Shown here: positions 33,337 to 43,744 of the stretch, in pieces
Layout of the letters: every line of letters starts with the position of its first letter
Position numbering within the stretch: the first letter of the stretch is position 1
Assembly (NCBI RefSeq): GCF_032164335.1
Contig: NZ_CP134152.1
Span: 3,410,001 to 3,474,000 of the forward strand
Direction of reading: 5' to 3'
Length of the DNA stretch: 64,000 bases
Source: Winslowiella toletana
GTDB lineage: Bacteria; Pseudomonadota; Gammaproteobacteria; Enterobacterales; Enterobacteriaceae
Position numbers and translations under genes: made by a program
Notes under the pieces: generated by a model
The model's database searches: none
What the model was told of the DNA's origin: nothing
The model's input: only the letters and a program-made list of their open reading frames with translations

Positions 33337-34188
33337 TTATCCGGCGTTAGTGCTCAGCATCATACGCAGAACATTGGCGGATTGTTTGGTCGGAAGTGCC
33401 AACACCGCGCTGTAGAGATCGATGGTCATATCGCACATTTTTTCAGGTTCGACACGGCTGTCAGTGGGAGAATTCAGCAATTGCAGATCGCTGCCCCATT
33501 TGGCATATAGCTTCCGCACAATGCTTTGCAGACTCCGGCGCGCCTGCGCAATATCGATCGGCTTCTCTGCCCCCTGACTGGCGCGTAGCAGCGCATCCAT
33601 CTGTTGCCGATCCTGTTGCAGTAACGTTTGCGGCAACAGCTCTTCGCTGTTCACACCGCCGCGGATTTGCGGGAACAAAAACTTAAAGCACAGCTCCCCA
33701 TTCTGCTGCCGCAGGTTTTCCATCTGGCTGACCGAGAGGCGCATATAGTTGATGATGCTGTCGTCATCTGCGCGACCTACCCGCTGATTAAGCAGTTCAG
33801 CCACCATTGGGCGTAGCTGGCCTATTGCTTTGTCCGGGTCAGTTCCGGCGCGTACCGCAGCGACTAATTGCTCATTTATCTGCTTATACAGCGCTGGCTG
33901 CTGCTGCCTGATGGTGCTGTACGGCGGCGTCGCGGCCAGCTGCTGCTGTGCATCAGCAATTTTATCCGCCTGCCGTTGTTGCTGTTGTTGTAGCTGCTGT
34001 TGCTGTTGATGCTGTTTTTGCTGCGGATAAATCCAGCCGAGCCAGACCCCATTGCCCACCACCAGCGGAATAATTACCAATAATAGCGCGCTCAGGCGAC
34101 CAATTTTACCTTTTTTAACCAGCAACAATGCCAGCAGTGACAGCACCAACAGCGCGATAACCGAAGGGATCAGGGTTGGGTTATTCAA
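33337..34188 (-). CDS. Q-rich two-helix membrane protein, unknown function
   Basis: 283 aa starting at TTG 34188; no better start was seen. Two N-terminal transmembrane helices (about 7-25 and 30-52) precede a Gln-rich stretch (QQKQHQQQQQLQQQQQRQ, about 56-75) likely to be coiled-coil or flexible, then a soluble helical domain of about 200 residues with two Cys (GELCFKF, EKMCDM). Predicted to sit in the inner membrane with its domain outside. I do not recognise the family. It stands alone upstream of a gap, next to a universal stress gene on the same strand. Confidence 0.6.
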   Translation of the reverse strand: MNNPTLIPSVIALLVLSLLALLLVKKGKIGRLSALLLVIIPLVVGNGVWLGWIYPQQKQHQQQQQLQQQQQRQADKIADAQQQLAATPPYSTIRQQQPALYKQINEQLVAAVRAGTDPDKAIGQLRPMVAELLNQRVGRADDDSIINYMRLSVSQMENLRQQNGELCFKFLFPQIRGGVNSEELLPQTLLQQDRQQMDALLRASQGAEKPIDIAQARRSLQSIVRKLYAKWGSDLQLLNSPTDSRVEPEKMCDMTIDLYSAVLALPTKQSANVLRMMLSTNAG

Positions 34189-34251
34189 AACAGGTTTCCC
34201 GAGTCAGACTGAGATTTCAGGCGGCGCGTGGCGCACCGCCCAGGCAGAGGG

Positions 34252-34704
34252 TTATTCTGCGCGCACATCCACCAGCACCGGGCAATGCGCACGTTCGATG
34301 ACCGCAGCACTGACCGAGCCTTTCAGCAGACGGTTGAATGGCGACAGATGACGACGTCCCATGATAATCATCGCGGCTTGCAGCTCATTTGCCTGTGCCA
34401 CAATGGTTTCTGCCGACTCACCCGCCACGACCCGGCCACGCGCATTGATGCCGGCACGCAATAGTTGCGCCAGCGCGTGTCGCACTGCTGCTTCGGCGGT
34501 GTTTTGCTCATCCTGGGCAGCACCAAAATCTGCCGGATCTTCCCCGGCGGTAATGTCCAGCGGGCCAGCCGGAGTTGAGTAGCTGGGATCAACACAACAT
34601 ATCACCACCACTTCAGCCTGCATCGCCAGCGCCTGTTCGGTTGCCAGCGAAACCACTTTCCGGGCTACATCTGAATTATCGACTGCCACTAACAGCGTTT
34701 TCAT
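34252..34704 (-). CDS. UspA-family universal stress protein
   Basis: 150 aa. Starts KTLLVAVDNSDVARKVVSLA and has the ATP-binding-type GRRHLSPFNRLLKGSVSAAVIERAHCPVLVDV end (G-2X-G-9X-GS/T pattern, here slightly altered as G-RR-H), as in nucleotide-binding UspFG-like members. Cytosolic stress protein; a specific role is not evident. Gap of 11 bases from the upstream IclR gene, so the two may be co-transcribed. Confidence 0.88.
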   Translation of the reverse strand: MKTLLVAVDNSDVARKVVSLATEQALAMQAEVVVICCVDPSYSTPAGPLDITAGEDPADFGAAQDEQNTAEAAVRHALAQLLRAGINARGRVVAGESAETIVAQANELQAAMIIMGRRHLSPFNRLLKGSVSAAVIERAHCPVLVDVRAE

Positions 34705-34715
34705 CTCTCTCTCCC

Positions 34716-35504
34716 TTAATCGCGAGCGGTAATTTTACCAATCTCACGCGTCATTGCCTCTTTGCACTTGAGAATTTCAGCACGGTACAGTGCTTCATTC
34801 AGCTGAAAACGTGCGCAGGGCACCAGTAATGAAATGCTGAAACGCCCAAGCACGGTATCAATCGCCACCGCCATGGTGGAGATGCCCTCCAGCGTTTCAC
34901 CGCGATCGTAAGAGACGCCGGTCTGGCGCACCTCTTTCAAGTGTGCCAGCAGCTCTGGCAGCGTTTTAATCGTATTTTGCGTTATCGCCATATACGCCTC
35001 ACCCACCAGCGTGCGCGCATCGTCATCACACTCCAGCGCCAGCAGCGCGCGGCCACCCGAGGTGCTGTACAGTGGCAGATTAAGGCCGATACGCGGCACC
35101 ACCCGCAGCTCGCGATCGGCGACCACGTAATGCAAAATTGCCAGCTGCGTGCCGCTGGCGCGCGACAACGATACGGTTTCTCCGGTCGCATCACACAGCG
35201 TCTGTAAATAGGGTTTGGCGATTTCAACCACATCGGTATGCACTCCGGACAGCAGTCGCAGCAGCGCAGGCCCGAGGCGCACGCCGCCCGCCCCCTGAAT
35301 TCGCACCATCTGGACAGAATCAAGCGCAGCGACAATACGCTGCACGGTCGAGCGCGGTAAATCCACCGCCTGGGCAATTTCCCCCAGGCTCATGCCATTT
35401 GATTGTTCACCTAAGGCATTGAGAATTTTCGCGGCGCGAGCGATGACCTGAATGCCACCCGCTTTTTCATCGTCGCGGCGTTGAGGGTTTTCAGATACAG
35501 ACAT
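34716..35504 (-). CDS. IclR-family transcriptional regulator
   Basis: 262 aa from the ATG at 35504 (AAGAGA upstream); the 67-codon open extension is rejected because it runs through the operator region. N-terminal winged helix (IQVIARAAKILNALGEQSNGMSLGEIAQAVDLPRSTVQRIVAAL), then the IclR effector-binding domain (ASGTQLAILHYVVADRELRVVPRIG ... LYSTSGGRALLALE ... GETLEGISTMAVAI). Divergent from a drug-efflux-type operon with repeated operator-like sequences between them, so it probably controls that operon and itself. Inducer unknown. Confidence 0.87.
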   Translation of the reverse strand: MSVSENPQRRDDEKAGGIQVIARAAKILNALGEQSNGMSLGEIAQAVDLPRSTVQRIVAALDSVQMVRIQGAGGVRLGPALLRLLSGVHTDVVEIAKPYLQTLCDATGETVSLSRASGTQLAILHYVVADRELRVVPRIGLNLPLYSTSGGRALLALECDDDARTLVGEAYMAITQNTIKTLPELLAHLKEVRQTGVSYDRGETLEGISTMAVAIDTVLGRFSISLLVPCARFQLNEALYRAEILKCKEAMTREIGKITARD

Positions 35505-35570
35505 GATGTTCTCTTTATTATCAGGGCAAAGATACTTTAGCGCTTCTTGCGCACTTTTTACAGCATGTAC

Positions 35571-35633
35571 CACATTGCAATACAGCAAACCACGATGTAA
35601 TATGCAGCCCGCTGTATCACATCGCAATACAGT
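35571..35633. promoter_or_regulatory. Operator-like repeats between iclR-type gene and efflux operon
   Basis: CACATTGCAATACAGC (35571-35586) and CACATCGCAATACAGT (35618-35633) are near-identical direct repeats 47 bp apart. The second also forms an inverted repeat CTGTAT...ATACAG (35612-35632). A TATAAT at 35642-35647 faces the efflux genes but lacks a good -35, which fits regulator-controlled transcription. Confidence 0.55.
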
Positions 35634-35669
35634 GCACCGAATATAATAATTTCTTATGGAGCATCTGCT

Positions 35670-37274
35670 ATGAACGGCCAGCCCGCTGCGGCACCGGTCC
35701 CCCATCCTTTTACCCTGCGTCTGGCGCTCGGTTTAGTGGGAGTACTGATCGCTGCGCTCACCTCGGGTTTAAACGATCGCGTCAGTGATATTGCACTGGC
35801 TGACGTGCGCGCGGCACTCGGCATCAGCTATGACCAGGGTAGCTGGATTACGACGGTTTATCAGGCGGCTGAAGTCGCCACCATGATGATCGCACCGTGG
35901 TTTGCCGTCACTCTTTCACTGCGCCGCTTTGCCATTGGCGTGTCGATCGGTTTTGCCGTGACCGGCGCACTGCTGCCCTTCGCGCCGGATATTACGCTGT
36001 TTATCGCCCTGCGCGTTTTACAGGGTATTTTTGGCGGGGCGCTGCCGCCACTGTTAATGACCGTCGCCCTGCGCTTTTTGCCGCCGCCAATAAAATTGTT
36101 TGGTTTGAGCGCCTATGCGTTAACCGCAACTTTCGGACCCAATATGGCCGCTTCACTGGCGGCATTCTGGACCGACTCGGTAGGCTGGCAGTTTGTTTTC
36201 TGGCAGGTGATCCCGCCAATGATAGTGGCCGGATTATTGATCGCCTGGGGCCTGCCGCAGGATCCCACCCGTTTCGAACGCTTTAAGCAAATCGATCTGT
36301 TCGGCATGCTGACCGGCTGTAGCGGAATGGCGCTGCTGGTGATGACGCTGACGCAAGGTGAACGGCTGGACTGGCTGAACTCGCCGCTAATTTGCGCGAT
36401 GCTGCTCAGTTCGCTGGCCCTGCTGCTGGTGTTCTTTATTAACGAGTGGTTTCATCCGCTGCCGCTGTTCAAACTGCAGATTCTGGGGCGCACCAATCTC
36501 GCACATGGCTTGCTGGTGCTGGCCATCGTGCTGACCATTGCGCTATCCGGCTCGGCGCTGCCTTCTGCCTATTTTGCTCAGGTTGAGGGTTTTCGCACCG
36601 CGCAGTTTGCGCCGCTGGCGCTGGCGATTGGCTTGCCGCAGCTGATTATTGCGCCGCTGGTGGCGGCACTGCTTAATCTACGCTGGATAGACAGCCGCTG
36701 GATGCTGTCGCTGGGCGCGGCGCTGATGGCGGCCTCTTGCCTGATGGGGTCGCAGCTGACCAGCGACTGGGCGCGGGAAAATTTCTGGATGATTCAGGCT
36801 ATGCAGGCGTTTGGTCAGCCGATGATGATCGTCTCGGTGCTGATGAGTGCCACCAGCGTCGTTCTGCCGCCGGAAGGACCGTTTGCTTCGGCGATGTTTA
36901 ATACCGTACGCGGTTTTTCCAGCGTCGCCGCGGGCGCATTAGTTGAATGGTTTCTCAGCCATCGCCAGCAGTTTCATTCACATAACCTGCTCGATCAGGC
37001 GGCAAACCGCTCGTGGCTGATGACGGCTGATTCAGCCGCCAGCGCCAGCAGCTCCGCTCCGCTGCTGCCAGACGGCAGCATCAGTTCGGCGGAAAATATT
37101 GGCCACTTCGCCACGCTGGTAAAACATCAGAGTGTGGTTTTGAGCATCAGTGACAGCTACCTGATGCTGATTGGCTTCGCAATACTGCTGGTCCTGCTTA
37201 CCGTCTGGCTGCCAAAACGCGTCTGGCCGCCGCAAACTCTTATTCAATCTGTCACGCACACCCCGGGAAAATGA
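35670..37274 (+). CDS. EmrB/QacA-type DHA2 MFS efflux protein
   Basis: 534 aa with about 14 hydrophobic helices, the DHA2 plan. Motif A/C-like regions include RVLQGIFGGALPPLLMTVALRFLP and ALTATFGPNMAASLAAFWTDSVGWQFVFWQVIP. A loop near residue 430-470 is Ser/Ala-rich. Start is the ATG with GGAG ten bases upstream. It overlaps the next gene, an HlyD/EmrA-like adaptor, by four bases, so the pair makes a tripartite pump with an outer-membrane channel encoded elsewhere. Substrate unknown. Confidence 0.88.
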   Translation: MNGQPAAAPVPHPFTLRLALGLVGVLIAALTSGLNDRVSDIALADVRAALGISYDQGSWITTVYQAAEVATMMIAPWFAVTLSLRRFAIGVSIGFAVTGALLPFAPDITLFIALRVLQGIFGGALPPLLMTVALRFLPPPIKLFGLSAYALTATFGPNMAASLAAFWTDSVGWQFVFWQVIPPMIVAGLLIAWGLPQDPTRFERFKQIDLFGMLTGCSGMALLVMTLTQGERLDWLNSPLICAMLLSSLALLLVFFINEWFHPLPLFKLQILGRTNLAHGLLVLAIVLTIALSGSALPSAYFAQVEGFRTAQFAPLALAIGLPQLIIAPLVAALLNLRWIDSRWMLSLGAALMAASCLMGSQLTSDWARENFWMIQAMQAFGQPMMIVSVLMSATSVVLPPEGPFASAMFNTVRGFSSVAAGALVEWFLSHRQQFHSHNLLDQAANRSWLMTADSAASASSSAPLLPDGSISSAENIGHFATLVKHQSVVLSISDSYLMLIGFAILLVLLTVWLPKRVWPPQTLIQSVTHTPGK

Positions 37275-38305
37275 TTATGCGTTTCACTCCTGCAAAACGA
37301 ACTCTTCTGCTGACGCTGCTGCTGGTTATGCTGCTGGCGATAGCGCTGTTTATCTGGTCGACGATGACGCAAAAAAATTATCGCACCGAAGATGCTTATA
37401 TTACCGCCGACTACACGCTGGTCGCGCCGAAGATCTCTGGCTATATCGCCAACGTGAATGTCACCGATAACCAGCAGGTTAAGGCTGGCGATTTGCTGGC
37501 AACGCTGGACGACCGCGACTATCGCGTGGCGCTGGAAACCGCCAATGCCAATCTGCAGATCAGTCAGGCCAAGCTCATCAGCATTGAAGCTCAGCTGGAT
37601 CAGCAACAAGCGGTGATTAACCAATCCCGTGCCGCCGTTAGCTCCAGCCAGGCAACGCTCAGCTACGCCGGGCAAAATGCCGACCGCTATCGTCAGCTGT
37701 TGAAATCCGGTACCGCTACCGCCGACGAACAGCAAAAGGCCAGCTCGACCATGCGCTCCGCCGCCGCGCAGGTGCAGCAGGATCAGGCCGCGCTGCTGGC
37801 ATCAACCAAGCAGGTGGGGATTTTGCAGGCCAGCCTGAAGCAGGCGAAAGCGGATATTGCCGCCTCGCAGGCCAGCGTCGATCAGGCTCAGTTAAACCTC
37901 TCTTATACCCGCATTACCGCACCGGTTGACGGCGTGATTGGTCAGCGCTCACTGCGTCAGGGGGCTTTTGTCTCGGCGGGTACGCGTTTACTGGCAGTGG
38001 TGCCGCTACAGCAAAGCTATGTGGTGGCGAACTTCCTTGAAACGCAGCTGGCTAATGTGCAGCCGGGTCAGGCGGTTTCTATTGAAGTCGATGCCCTTCC
38101 CGGTAGCCATTTTAGCGGGCACGTTGACAGCGTTGCGCCAGCTACCGGCAGCACTTTCTCCGCTATCGCGGCGGATAATGCCACCGGTAATTTCACCAAA
38201 GTGGTACAGCGTTTGCCGGTTAAAATCGTGCTGGATGCCGACCAGCCGGACCTTTCCCGCCTGCGCGTCGGAATGTCAGTGGTGCCGCAGATTATGGTTA
38301 AATAA
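37271..38305 (+). CDS. EmrA/HlyD-family membrane-fusion adaptor
   Basis: 344 aa. One N-terminal signal-anchor helix (about 11-30), then the barrel/lipoyl region (YRTEDAYITADYTLVAPKISGYIANVNVTDNQQVKAGDLLATLDDRDYRVAL), a long Gln/Ala-rich coiled-coil hairpin (about 75-200) and the second lipoyl half ITAPVDGVIGQRSLRQGAFV. Translationally coupled to the EmrB-like gene through the ATGA overlap. Acts in the periplasm to link pump and TolC-type channel. Confidence 0.9.
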   Translation: MIMRFTPAKRTLLLTLLLVMLLAIALFIWSTMTQKNYRTEDAYITADYTLVAPKISGYIANVNVTDNQQVKAGDLLATLDDRDYRVALETANANLQISQAKLISIEAQLDQQQAVINQSRAAVSSSQATLSYAGQNADRYRQLLKSGTATADEQQKASSTMRSAAAQVQQDQAALLASTKQVGILQASLKQAKADIAASQASVDQAQLNLSYTRITAPVDGVIGQRSLRQGAFVSAGTRLLAVVPLQQSYVVANFLETQLANVQPGQAVSIEVDALPGSHFSGHVDSVAPATGSTFSAIAADNATGNFTKVVQRLPVKIVLDADQPDLSRLRVGMSVVPQIMVK

Positions 38306-38503
38306 TTGTGAAGAACGTCTCAGAACAAGACTATTTATTTTACAGATATTTCAGCGTAGATTAGTCCCGATCCTGCTCCGGGTTTCCCGGGGCAACCTGA
38401 GATGAAAGCGTGATGCACCTTAATAAGCACATCTTTCTCTCAATCTGTTGCGTTACGTGGGCCTGGGATCACCACTGTCGTAACTGCTCAGAGGAGTTAT
38501 CTG

Positions 38504-38575
38504 GTGAAATACGCTTTGATGGGAATCTCTTTCTTCCTGTGCATCTGGGTCGGCACTTTTATGTTAATGGTTTAA
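38504..38575 (+). CDS. ypdK: YpdK-like 23-aa membrane peptide
   Basis: GTG at 38504 with GAGGAG eight bases upstream; product KYALMGISFFLCIWVGTFML plus MV (initiator Met before). It is one transmembrane helix and aligns without gaps to my recollection of E. coli YpdK (KYFFMGISFMVIVWAGTFALMI), which is also encoded beside alaC. A longer overlapping frame from 38410 is not credible. Small inner-membrane protein of unknown function. Confidence 0.78.
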   Translation: MKYALMGISFFLCIWVGTFMLMV

Positions 38576-38595
38576 TACAGCGCAGGCATTCTGTC

Positions 38596-38620
38596 AGGGC
38601 GGCGAAAATCGCCGCCCCTT
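38596..38620. terminator. Hairpin between ypdK and alaC
   Basis: GGGCGGCGA and TCGCCGCCC flank a short AAA loop, 20 bases after ypdK and just before the convergent alaC stop; a shared terminator is likely. Confidence 0.6.
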
Positions 38621-38633
38621 CATAACGTTTTCA

Positions 38634-39845
38634 TTACTCAGACGTGATAACACCGTCAGCACGAAACATCGCTTTAATTCCCCTGACCGCCTGACGAATA
38701 CGATCGCTGTTCTCAATCAGCGCAAAGCGCACGTGGGTATCGCCGTAATCGCCAAAACCGATACCTGGTGACACGCAGACTTTCGCTTCCTGCAACATAT
38801 GCTTGGCGAACTCCAGCGAACCTAAATGTGCGTAGTGCTCGGGAATCTTCGCCCAGACGTACATTGACGCTTTTGGCACTTCAACCATCCAGCCCGCTTC
38901 ATGCAAACCTTTTACCAGCACATCGCGACGGCGTTTATACTGCGCGGCGATATCAAGCACGCACTGCTGATCGCCTTCCAGCGCGGCAATTGCGGCCACC
39001 TGCAACGGCGTAAACGTGCCGTAATCGTGATAGCTTTTAATGCGCGCCAGCGCGCTGACCAGCTCTTTGTTGCCTACCATAAAACCGATGCGCCAGCCGG
39101 CCATATTGTAACTTTTTGACAGGGTAAAGAATTCAACCGCCACATCACGCGCACCCGGCACCTGCATAATTGAGGGCGCTTTCCAGCCGTCATACACGAT
39201 ATCGGCGTAGGCAAGATCGTGGATCACCAGTACGTTATACTGTTTTGCCAGCGCGATAACCCGCTCGAAGAAATCCAGCTCGACGCACTGCGCGGTCGGG
39301 TTAGACGGAAAGCCGAGGATCATCATCTTCGGTTTCGGATAGCTTTCGCGTATCGCCCGCTCCAGCTCATTAAAGAAGTCGACGCCGGCTACCAGCGGCA
39401 CCGAGCGCACCTGAGCACCAGCAATGACTGCGCCATAAATATGAATCGGATAGCTGGGATTCGGCACCAGTACGGTATCGCCATGATCAAGCGTTGCCAG
39501 CATCAGATGCGCCAGCCCCTCTTTCGATCCAATGGTAACGATAGCTTCCGACTCTGGATCGATATCTACCTGATAGCGATCGGCATACCAGCGGGAGATC
39601 GCCCGGCGCAAGCGCGGGATTCCGCGCGAAGTCGAGTAACCGTGAGTATCTTCGCGCTGGGCAACGGTACAGAGTTTTTCGACAATGTGGGGTGGCGTGG
39701 GGCCATCCGGGTTACCCATGCTGAAATCAATAATATCTTCGCCGCGCCGACGCGCAGCCATTTTCAGCTCAGCAGTGATGTTGAACACATAAGGGGGGAG
39801 ACGTTCAATACGAGAAAAACGACGAGTTGAGCCGTTGTCAGCCAT
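38634..39845 (-). CDS. alaC: AlaC glutamate-pyruvate aminotransferase
   Basis: 403 aa from the ATG at 39845 (AGAGG upstream). A class I PLP aminotransferase: [42 protein letters not shown], then the PLP-lysine region [16 protein letters not shown]. Closely matches the E. coli YfdZ/AlaC reading. Converts pyruvate and glutamate to alanine and 2-oxoglutarate in the cytosol. Neighbouring ypdK and ypdAB are the same as in E. coli. Confidence 0.94.
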   Translation of the reverse strand: MADNGSTRRFSRIERLPPYVFNITAELKMAARRRGEDIIDFSMGNPDGPTPPHIVEKLCTVAQREDTHGYSTSRGIPRLRRAISRWYADRYQVDIDPESEAIVTIGSKEGLAHLMLATLDHGDTVLVPNPSYPIHIYGAVIAGAQVRSVPLVAGVDFFNELERAIRESYPKPKMMILGFPSNPTAQCVELDFFERVIALAKQYNVLVIHDLAYADIVYDGWKAPSIMQVPGARDVAVEFFTLSKSYNMAGWRIGFMVGNKELVSALARIKSYHDYGTFTPLQVAAIAALEGDQQCVLDIAAQYKRRRDVLVKGLHEAGWMVEVPKASMYVWAKIPEHYAHLGSLEFAKHMLQEAKVCVSPGIGFGDYGDTHVRFALIENSDRIRQAVRGIKAMFRADGVITSE

Positions 39846-39965
39846 AGCATCCTCTGATTTACGTAAGCGCCCGGACCGTCCGAGCGACGCTGACCACTGC
39901 GGTGGTCGAGGAATGAACATATCGCACTGTTTGCCAGGCTGTCGAGGGGGCAGGATAAAATTTTT

Positions 39966-40493
39966 TCAATTGGCATTATTCAGCCGACCAAACACCCAAT
40001 CGTTTACCCACTGCCCACGCAGCAGATAATTATCCCGCAGTGTCCCCTCCAGCTCAAAACCACTGTGCTCCAGTACCCGCCGTGACGCCCAGTTCCCTTC
40101 CACAACCGAGGCTTTCAGTTTGTGGAATTCGCACTGAACGGTTAAAAACTGACACATCAATTGTAAGGCCTCACTGACGTAGCCTTTTCCCCAATGTTGC
40201 GGCAGCAATGAATAACCGACTTCAACCTGACGCCAGGGAATCCAGTCGGCATTAGCGCCCAGCATTCCCAGCGCTTCACCCGTTTCACGCAGCCGCAGCA
40301 CCATACACAACATGTGATAACTGCTGGTTTGCCACGGGGCCAGACGCTCGTTAAATCGCTGAAGAATATCTGCGTGCGAAGGGATCTCACTGATCCAGCG
40401 CATGACCTGTTTATCGTTGTGCAGCGCGTTAAATAACTGCCAGTCTTCCGGTTGCAGCTTGCTTAATACCAACCGTTCCGTCGTCAAATGCAT
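39966..40493 (-). CDS. GNAT acetyltransferase (RimJ/RimL type)
   Basis: 175 aa. HLTTERLVLSKLQPEDW start and the GNAT core VGYSLLPQHWGKGYVSEALQLM followed by KLKASVVEGNWASRRVLEHSGFELEGTLRD are typical of RimJ/RimL-like N-acetyltransferases with acetyl-CoA bound at the QHWGKGY loop. The acceptor is unknown. Lone gene between alaC and ybiU, all on different transcription units. Confidence 0.87.
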   Translation of the reverse strand: MHLTTERLVLSKLQPEDWQLFNALHNDKQVMRWISEIPSHADILQRFNERLAPWQTSSYHMLCMVLRLRETGEALGMLGANADWIPWRQVEVGYSLLPQHWGKGYVSEALQLMCQFLTVQCEFHKLKASVVEGNWASRRVLEHSGFELEGTLRDNYLLRGQWVNDWVFGRLNNAN

Positions 40494-40627
40494 AGCACAC
40501 TCCCTGATAAGGGGAAATTTAGTTATAAACTCAACCCTGTTTAATTCCGCTTTTTTGCGTTCTGATGGCTACGAACCTACCAATAGAAAAATATTCTGAG
40601 CTGTAAAACAGACCCGGAGAACATCTT

Positions 40628-41869
40628 ATGCCATCACTACATATCGACGATATACCCACCGCCATTCGTGAGATCAAGATCAAGTTACGCGCTGAGCTGC
40701 CTGATTACCGTGACGTATTTCAACAAGTTGAAGCGGATATGCGCCGGCAGATCGATCAACTGCATAGCGCGCAGGCTGCGGGCGAACATCCGGTGCCGCA
40801 ACTGGACGCGGAAGACATTATCCAGGGGCGGATTAGCGAACAACAGAAACAGCGGGTCAGGCAACGCGGCTGCTGCACCATTCGTGGCGTATTCCCGCAG
40901 GAGACCGCGCGCCAGTGGAATCAGGAAGTGGGTGACTACCTTGAGCGGAATAATTTTGTCGAACGACTCAAACATGCGGCGGAAGATAATTATTTTGGCG
41001 ATCTGAAAGCCAGTAAGCCACAAATCTATGGCATTTACTGGTCTGCGCCACAGGTGGAAGCGCGCCAGCATGCGCGCATGACCGCAGTTCAGGTGTTTCT
41101 TAACAGCCTGTGGCAAAGCGAAAGCCACGGTCAGCAGCATTTTGATCCGCAGCGCGTGGTGACTTATGCCGATCGCACCCGTCGCCGCCCGCCAAACTCC
41201 ACGTCACTGGGGCTGTCGCCACATGTGGATGGCGGTTCGATTGAGCGCTGGCTGGATGAGAACTTCCGTCATGTATACCGCGCGGTATTCAGCGGTAACT
41301 GGCAGCAATATAATCCGTTTGATGCGGAAAAACGTACCGAAGTGCGCGAATGCCCGTCACCGGCGGTCTGTTCGATGTTTCGTACTTTTCAGGGCTGGAC
41401 GGCGCTGACGCCGCAACGCCAGCATGGCGGTACGCTGCGGTTACTGCCGGTAGCCAACGCCATGGCCTATATTTTGCTGCGTGCGCTACAGGATGACGTG
41501 CCGGAAGACGATCTGTGTGGTGCGGCCCCTGGCCGGGCATTATCGGTCAGTGAAAGCTGGCATCCTCTTTTACTGGAAGGGATTTCCTCAATTCCGGATA
41601 TGGAGCCGGGTGACACGGTTTTCTGGCACTGCGATGTGATTCATGCGGTGGAAAACGAGCATCATGGCGAGTTTGACAGTAACGTGATGTATATCGCTGC
41701 CGCGCCCTGGTGTGAGAAAAACGCCGCTTATCTGCACCGCCAGTGGCCGGCGTTTGTTGAGGGAAGGTCGCCGCCGGACTTTGCCGCCGATGACTTCGAG
41801 GTCGATTTTACTGGCCGCGCTGGTGAACAGAGCCTGACAGCATTAGGAAAAGTGCAACTTAAAGGCTGA
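40628..41869 (+). CDS. ybiU: YbiU-family (DUF1479) protein
   Basis: 413 aa matching E. coli YbiU in my reading: [17 protein letters not shown] start, [76 protein letters not shown] and [15 protein letters not shown]. The HxD...H arrangement (HVDGG and later DVIHAVE) suggests a 2-oxoglutarate/Fe(II)-type double-stranded beta-helix enzyme, a structural guess. In E. coli the gene lies elsewhere, so its placement here differs. Followed by a strong hairpin. Confidence 0.87.
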   Translation: MPSLHIDDIPTAIREIKIKLRAELPDYRDVFQQVEADMRRQIDQLHSAQAAGEHPVPQLDAEDIIQGRISEQQKQRVRQRGCCTIRGVFPQETARQWNQEVGDYLERNNFVERLKHAAEDNYFGDLKASKPQIYGIYWSAPQVEARQHARMTAVQVFLNSLWQSESHGQQHFDPQRVVTYADRTRRRPPNSTSLGLSPHVDGGSIERWLDENFRHVYRAVFSGNWQQYNPFDAEKRTEVRECPSPAVCSMFRTFQGWTALTPQRQHGGTLRLLPVANAMAYILLRALQDDVPEDDLCGAAPGRALSVSESWHPLLLEGISSIPDMEPGDTVFWHCDVIHAVENEHHGEFDSNVMYIAAAPWCEKNAAYLHRQWPAFVEGRSPPDFAADDFEVDFTGRAGEQSLTALGKVQLKG

Positions 41870-41875
41870 CGTTGA

Positions 41876-41900
41876 CGGGGCGAAGGCTTTCGCCCCGCTA
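41876..41900 (+). terminator. Terminator after ybiU
   Basis: CGGGGCGAA (41876-41884) pairs with TTCGCCCCG (41889-41897), followed by CTATTTATT. Confidence 0.65.
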
Positions 41901-42018
41901 TTTATTGCAGCAAAATTGATCTTAAGCCGCGATGCGGCAATCTTCCGCGCAGTTGCCTGGCACATTACCATGAGTTTCCTTATTATTGTGGCTTCAACTT
42001 TAGCCTTGCGGGATGCCT

Positions 42019-43719
42019 GTGCAATCCATCTTTGACATGCTGCTGGCGGTGTTTGACCGCGCGGCGCTGATGTTAATCAGCTTATTCTTTATGACGCGCA
42101 CGCGTCACTTTCGCCAGTTACTGCAAAAAGATCAGCATTCGCGTCAGGAGCTGGTTGCCGTTACCGCTATCTTTTCACTGTTTGCGCTGTTTGGCACCTG
42201 GACCGGCATTAACGTCGACGGATCGCTGGTTAACGTCAGAGTGATTGCGGTGATGTCCGGCGGGATTCTGTTTGGCCCGTGGGTTGGCATTGCTACCGGC
42301 GTCATTGCCGGGGTTCACCGTTTTCTGATCGATATTCACGGCGTGACGTCGGTTCCCTGTTTAGTCACCAGTATTGCCGCCGGATTTATCGCTGGCTGGA
42401 TCAACCTGAAAGTGGCGAAGGACAAACAGTGGAGCGTCGGTATTATTGGCGGCATGCTGTGTGAGTCACTGACCATGCTGCTGATTGTGCTGTGGGCCGA
42501 ACCTAAATCACTCGGTCTGGCTATCGTATCGGAAATTGCCCTGCCGATGATTCTTGGCGCGGTGTGCATTGGCTTAATTGTATTACTGGTGCAGAGCGTC
42601 GAGGGCGAAAAAGAGGCGATTGCCGCGCGGCAGGCCAAGCTGGCGCTGGATATCGCCAATAAAACCCTGCCGCTGTTTCGCCAGGTCAACAGCCAGTCGC
42701 TACGCAAGGTCTGCGATATTATCCGCTGCGATATTAATGCCGATGCCGTGGCAATTACCAATAAACATCAGATTCTTGCCTATGTTGGCTTTGGCGAGCA
42801 CAACTATCATAACGGCGATGATGGCATCAGCCCGACTACTGCGCAGGCAATTGCCAGCGGGAAAATTATCATTAAGAACAATGATGAAGCGCACCGCACG
42901 CCAGATATTCACTCTATGATTGTGATTCCGCTGCGGGAAAAAGGCGAAGTGACCGGCACGCTGAAAATTTATTACCGCCACGCGCACCGAATTACCTGGT
43001 CGCTGAAGGAGATGGCTATCGGGCTGTCGCAGATTATCTCGACCCAGCTGGAAGTCTCGCGCGCCGAGCAGCTGCGTGAAATGGCGAATAAAGCTGAATT
43101 GCGCGCGCTGCAAAGCAAGATTAATCCACACTTTCTGTTTAATGCGCTGAATGCCATCTCCTCTTCGATTCGGCTGAATCCGGATACTGCACGTCAGTTA
43201 ATTATCAATCTGTCACGCTATCTGCGCTATAACCTGGAGTTCAGCGATGATGACGCTATCGATATCAAGAAAGAGCTGTATCAAGTTAAAGATTATATCG
43301 CGATTGAGCAGGCACGCTTCGGTGACAAACTGACGGTAATTTATGAAGTCGATGAAGATGTCGCCTGTAAAGTGCCGAGTTTGTTAATCCAGCCGCTGGT
43401 GGAAAATGCCATCGTGCACGGCATTCAGCCCTGCCGGGGCAAAGGCGTGGTGGTGCTGGCAGTACAGGATCAGGGTAACCGGGTGCGTATTTCGGTACGC
43501 GACACCGGGAATGGCATCAGTGACGAAGTAATAGCACGCGTCGAAAATAACGAAATGCCGGGCAATAAAATTGGTTTACTCAACGTGCATCATCGCGTGA
43601 AGTTACTGTACGGTGAAGGGTTACAGATTTACCGGCTTAATCCCGGGACAGAAATCGCTTTCTACGTCAGTAAAAATGGCAGTTCGCTGACAGAAAATAA
43701 TGGTTCACTTTCGGTGTGA
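42019..43719 (+). CDS. ypdA: YpdA (PyrS) LytS-family pyruvate sensor kinase
   Basis: 566 aa if started at the GTG at 42019, which aligns with the E. coli start ([19 protein letters not shown] against [19 protein letters not shown]); an ATG two codons earlier is the alternative. N-terminal 5TM receptor domain (about 1-195), a GAF-like domain (about 220-360), then the LytS-type His kinase box [27 protein letters not shown] and ATPase motifs [17 protein letters not shown] and GNGI. Sensor for external pyruvate in E. coli, phosphorylating YpdB, encoded 25 bases downstream. The domain match is strong. Confidence 0.95.
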   Translation: MQSIFDMLLAVFDRAALMLISLFFMTRTRHFRQLLQKDQHSRQELVAVTAIFSLFALFGTWTGINVDGSLVNVRVIAVMSGGILFGPWVGIATGVIAGVHRFLIDIHGVTSVPCLVTSIAAGFIAGWINLKVAKDKQWSVGIIGGMLCESLTMLLIVLWAEPKSLGLAIVSEIALPMILGAVCIGLIVLLVQSVEGEKEAIAARQAKLALDIANKTLPLFRQVNSQSLRKVCDIIRCDINADAVAITNKHQILAYVGFGEHNYHNGDDGISPTTAQAIASGKIIIKNNDEAHRTPDIHSMIVIPLREKGEVTGTLKIYYRHAHRITWSLKEMAIGLSQIISTQLEVSRAEQLREMANKAELRALQSKINPHFLFNALNAISSSIRLNPDTARQLIINLSRYLRYNLEFSDDDAIDIKKELYQVKDYIAIEQARFGDKLTVIYEVDEDVACKVPSLLIQPLVENAIVHGIQPCRGKGVVVLAVQDQGNRVRISVRDTGNGISDEVIARVENNEMPGNKIGLLNVHHRVKLLYGEGLQIYRLNPGTEIAFYVSKNGSSLTENNGSLSV

Positions 43720-43744
43720 TGCACCGTTTTTTGGGGAATAACTT

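Noticed and set aside
38410-38625. 71-aa plus-strand ORF upstream of alaC
   Set aside because: It overlaps the ypdK frame, which has the better ribosome site and a match to a known peptide.
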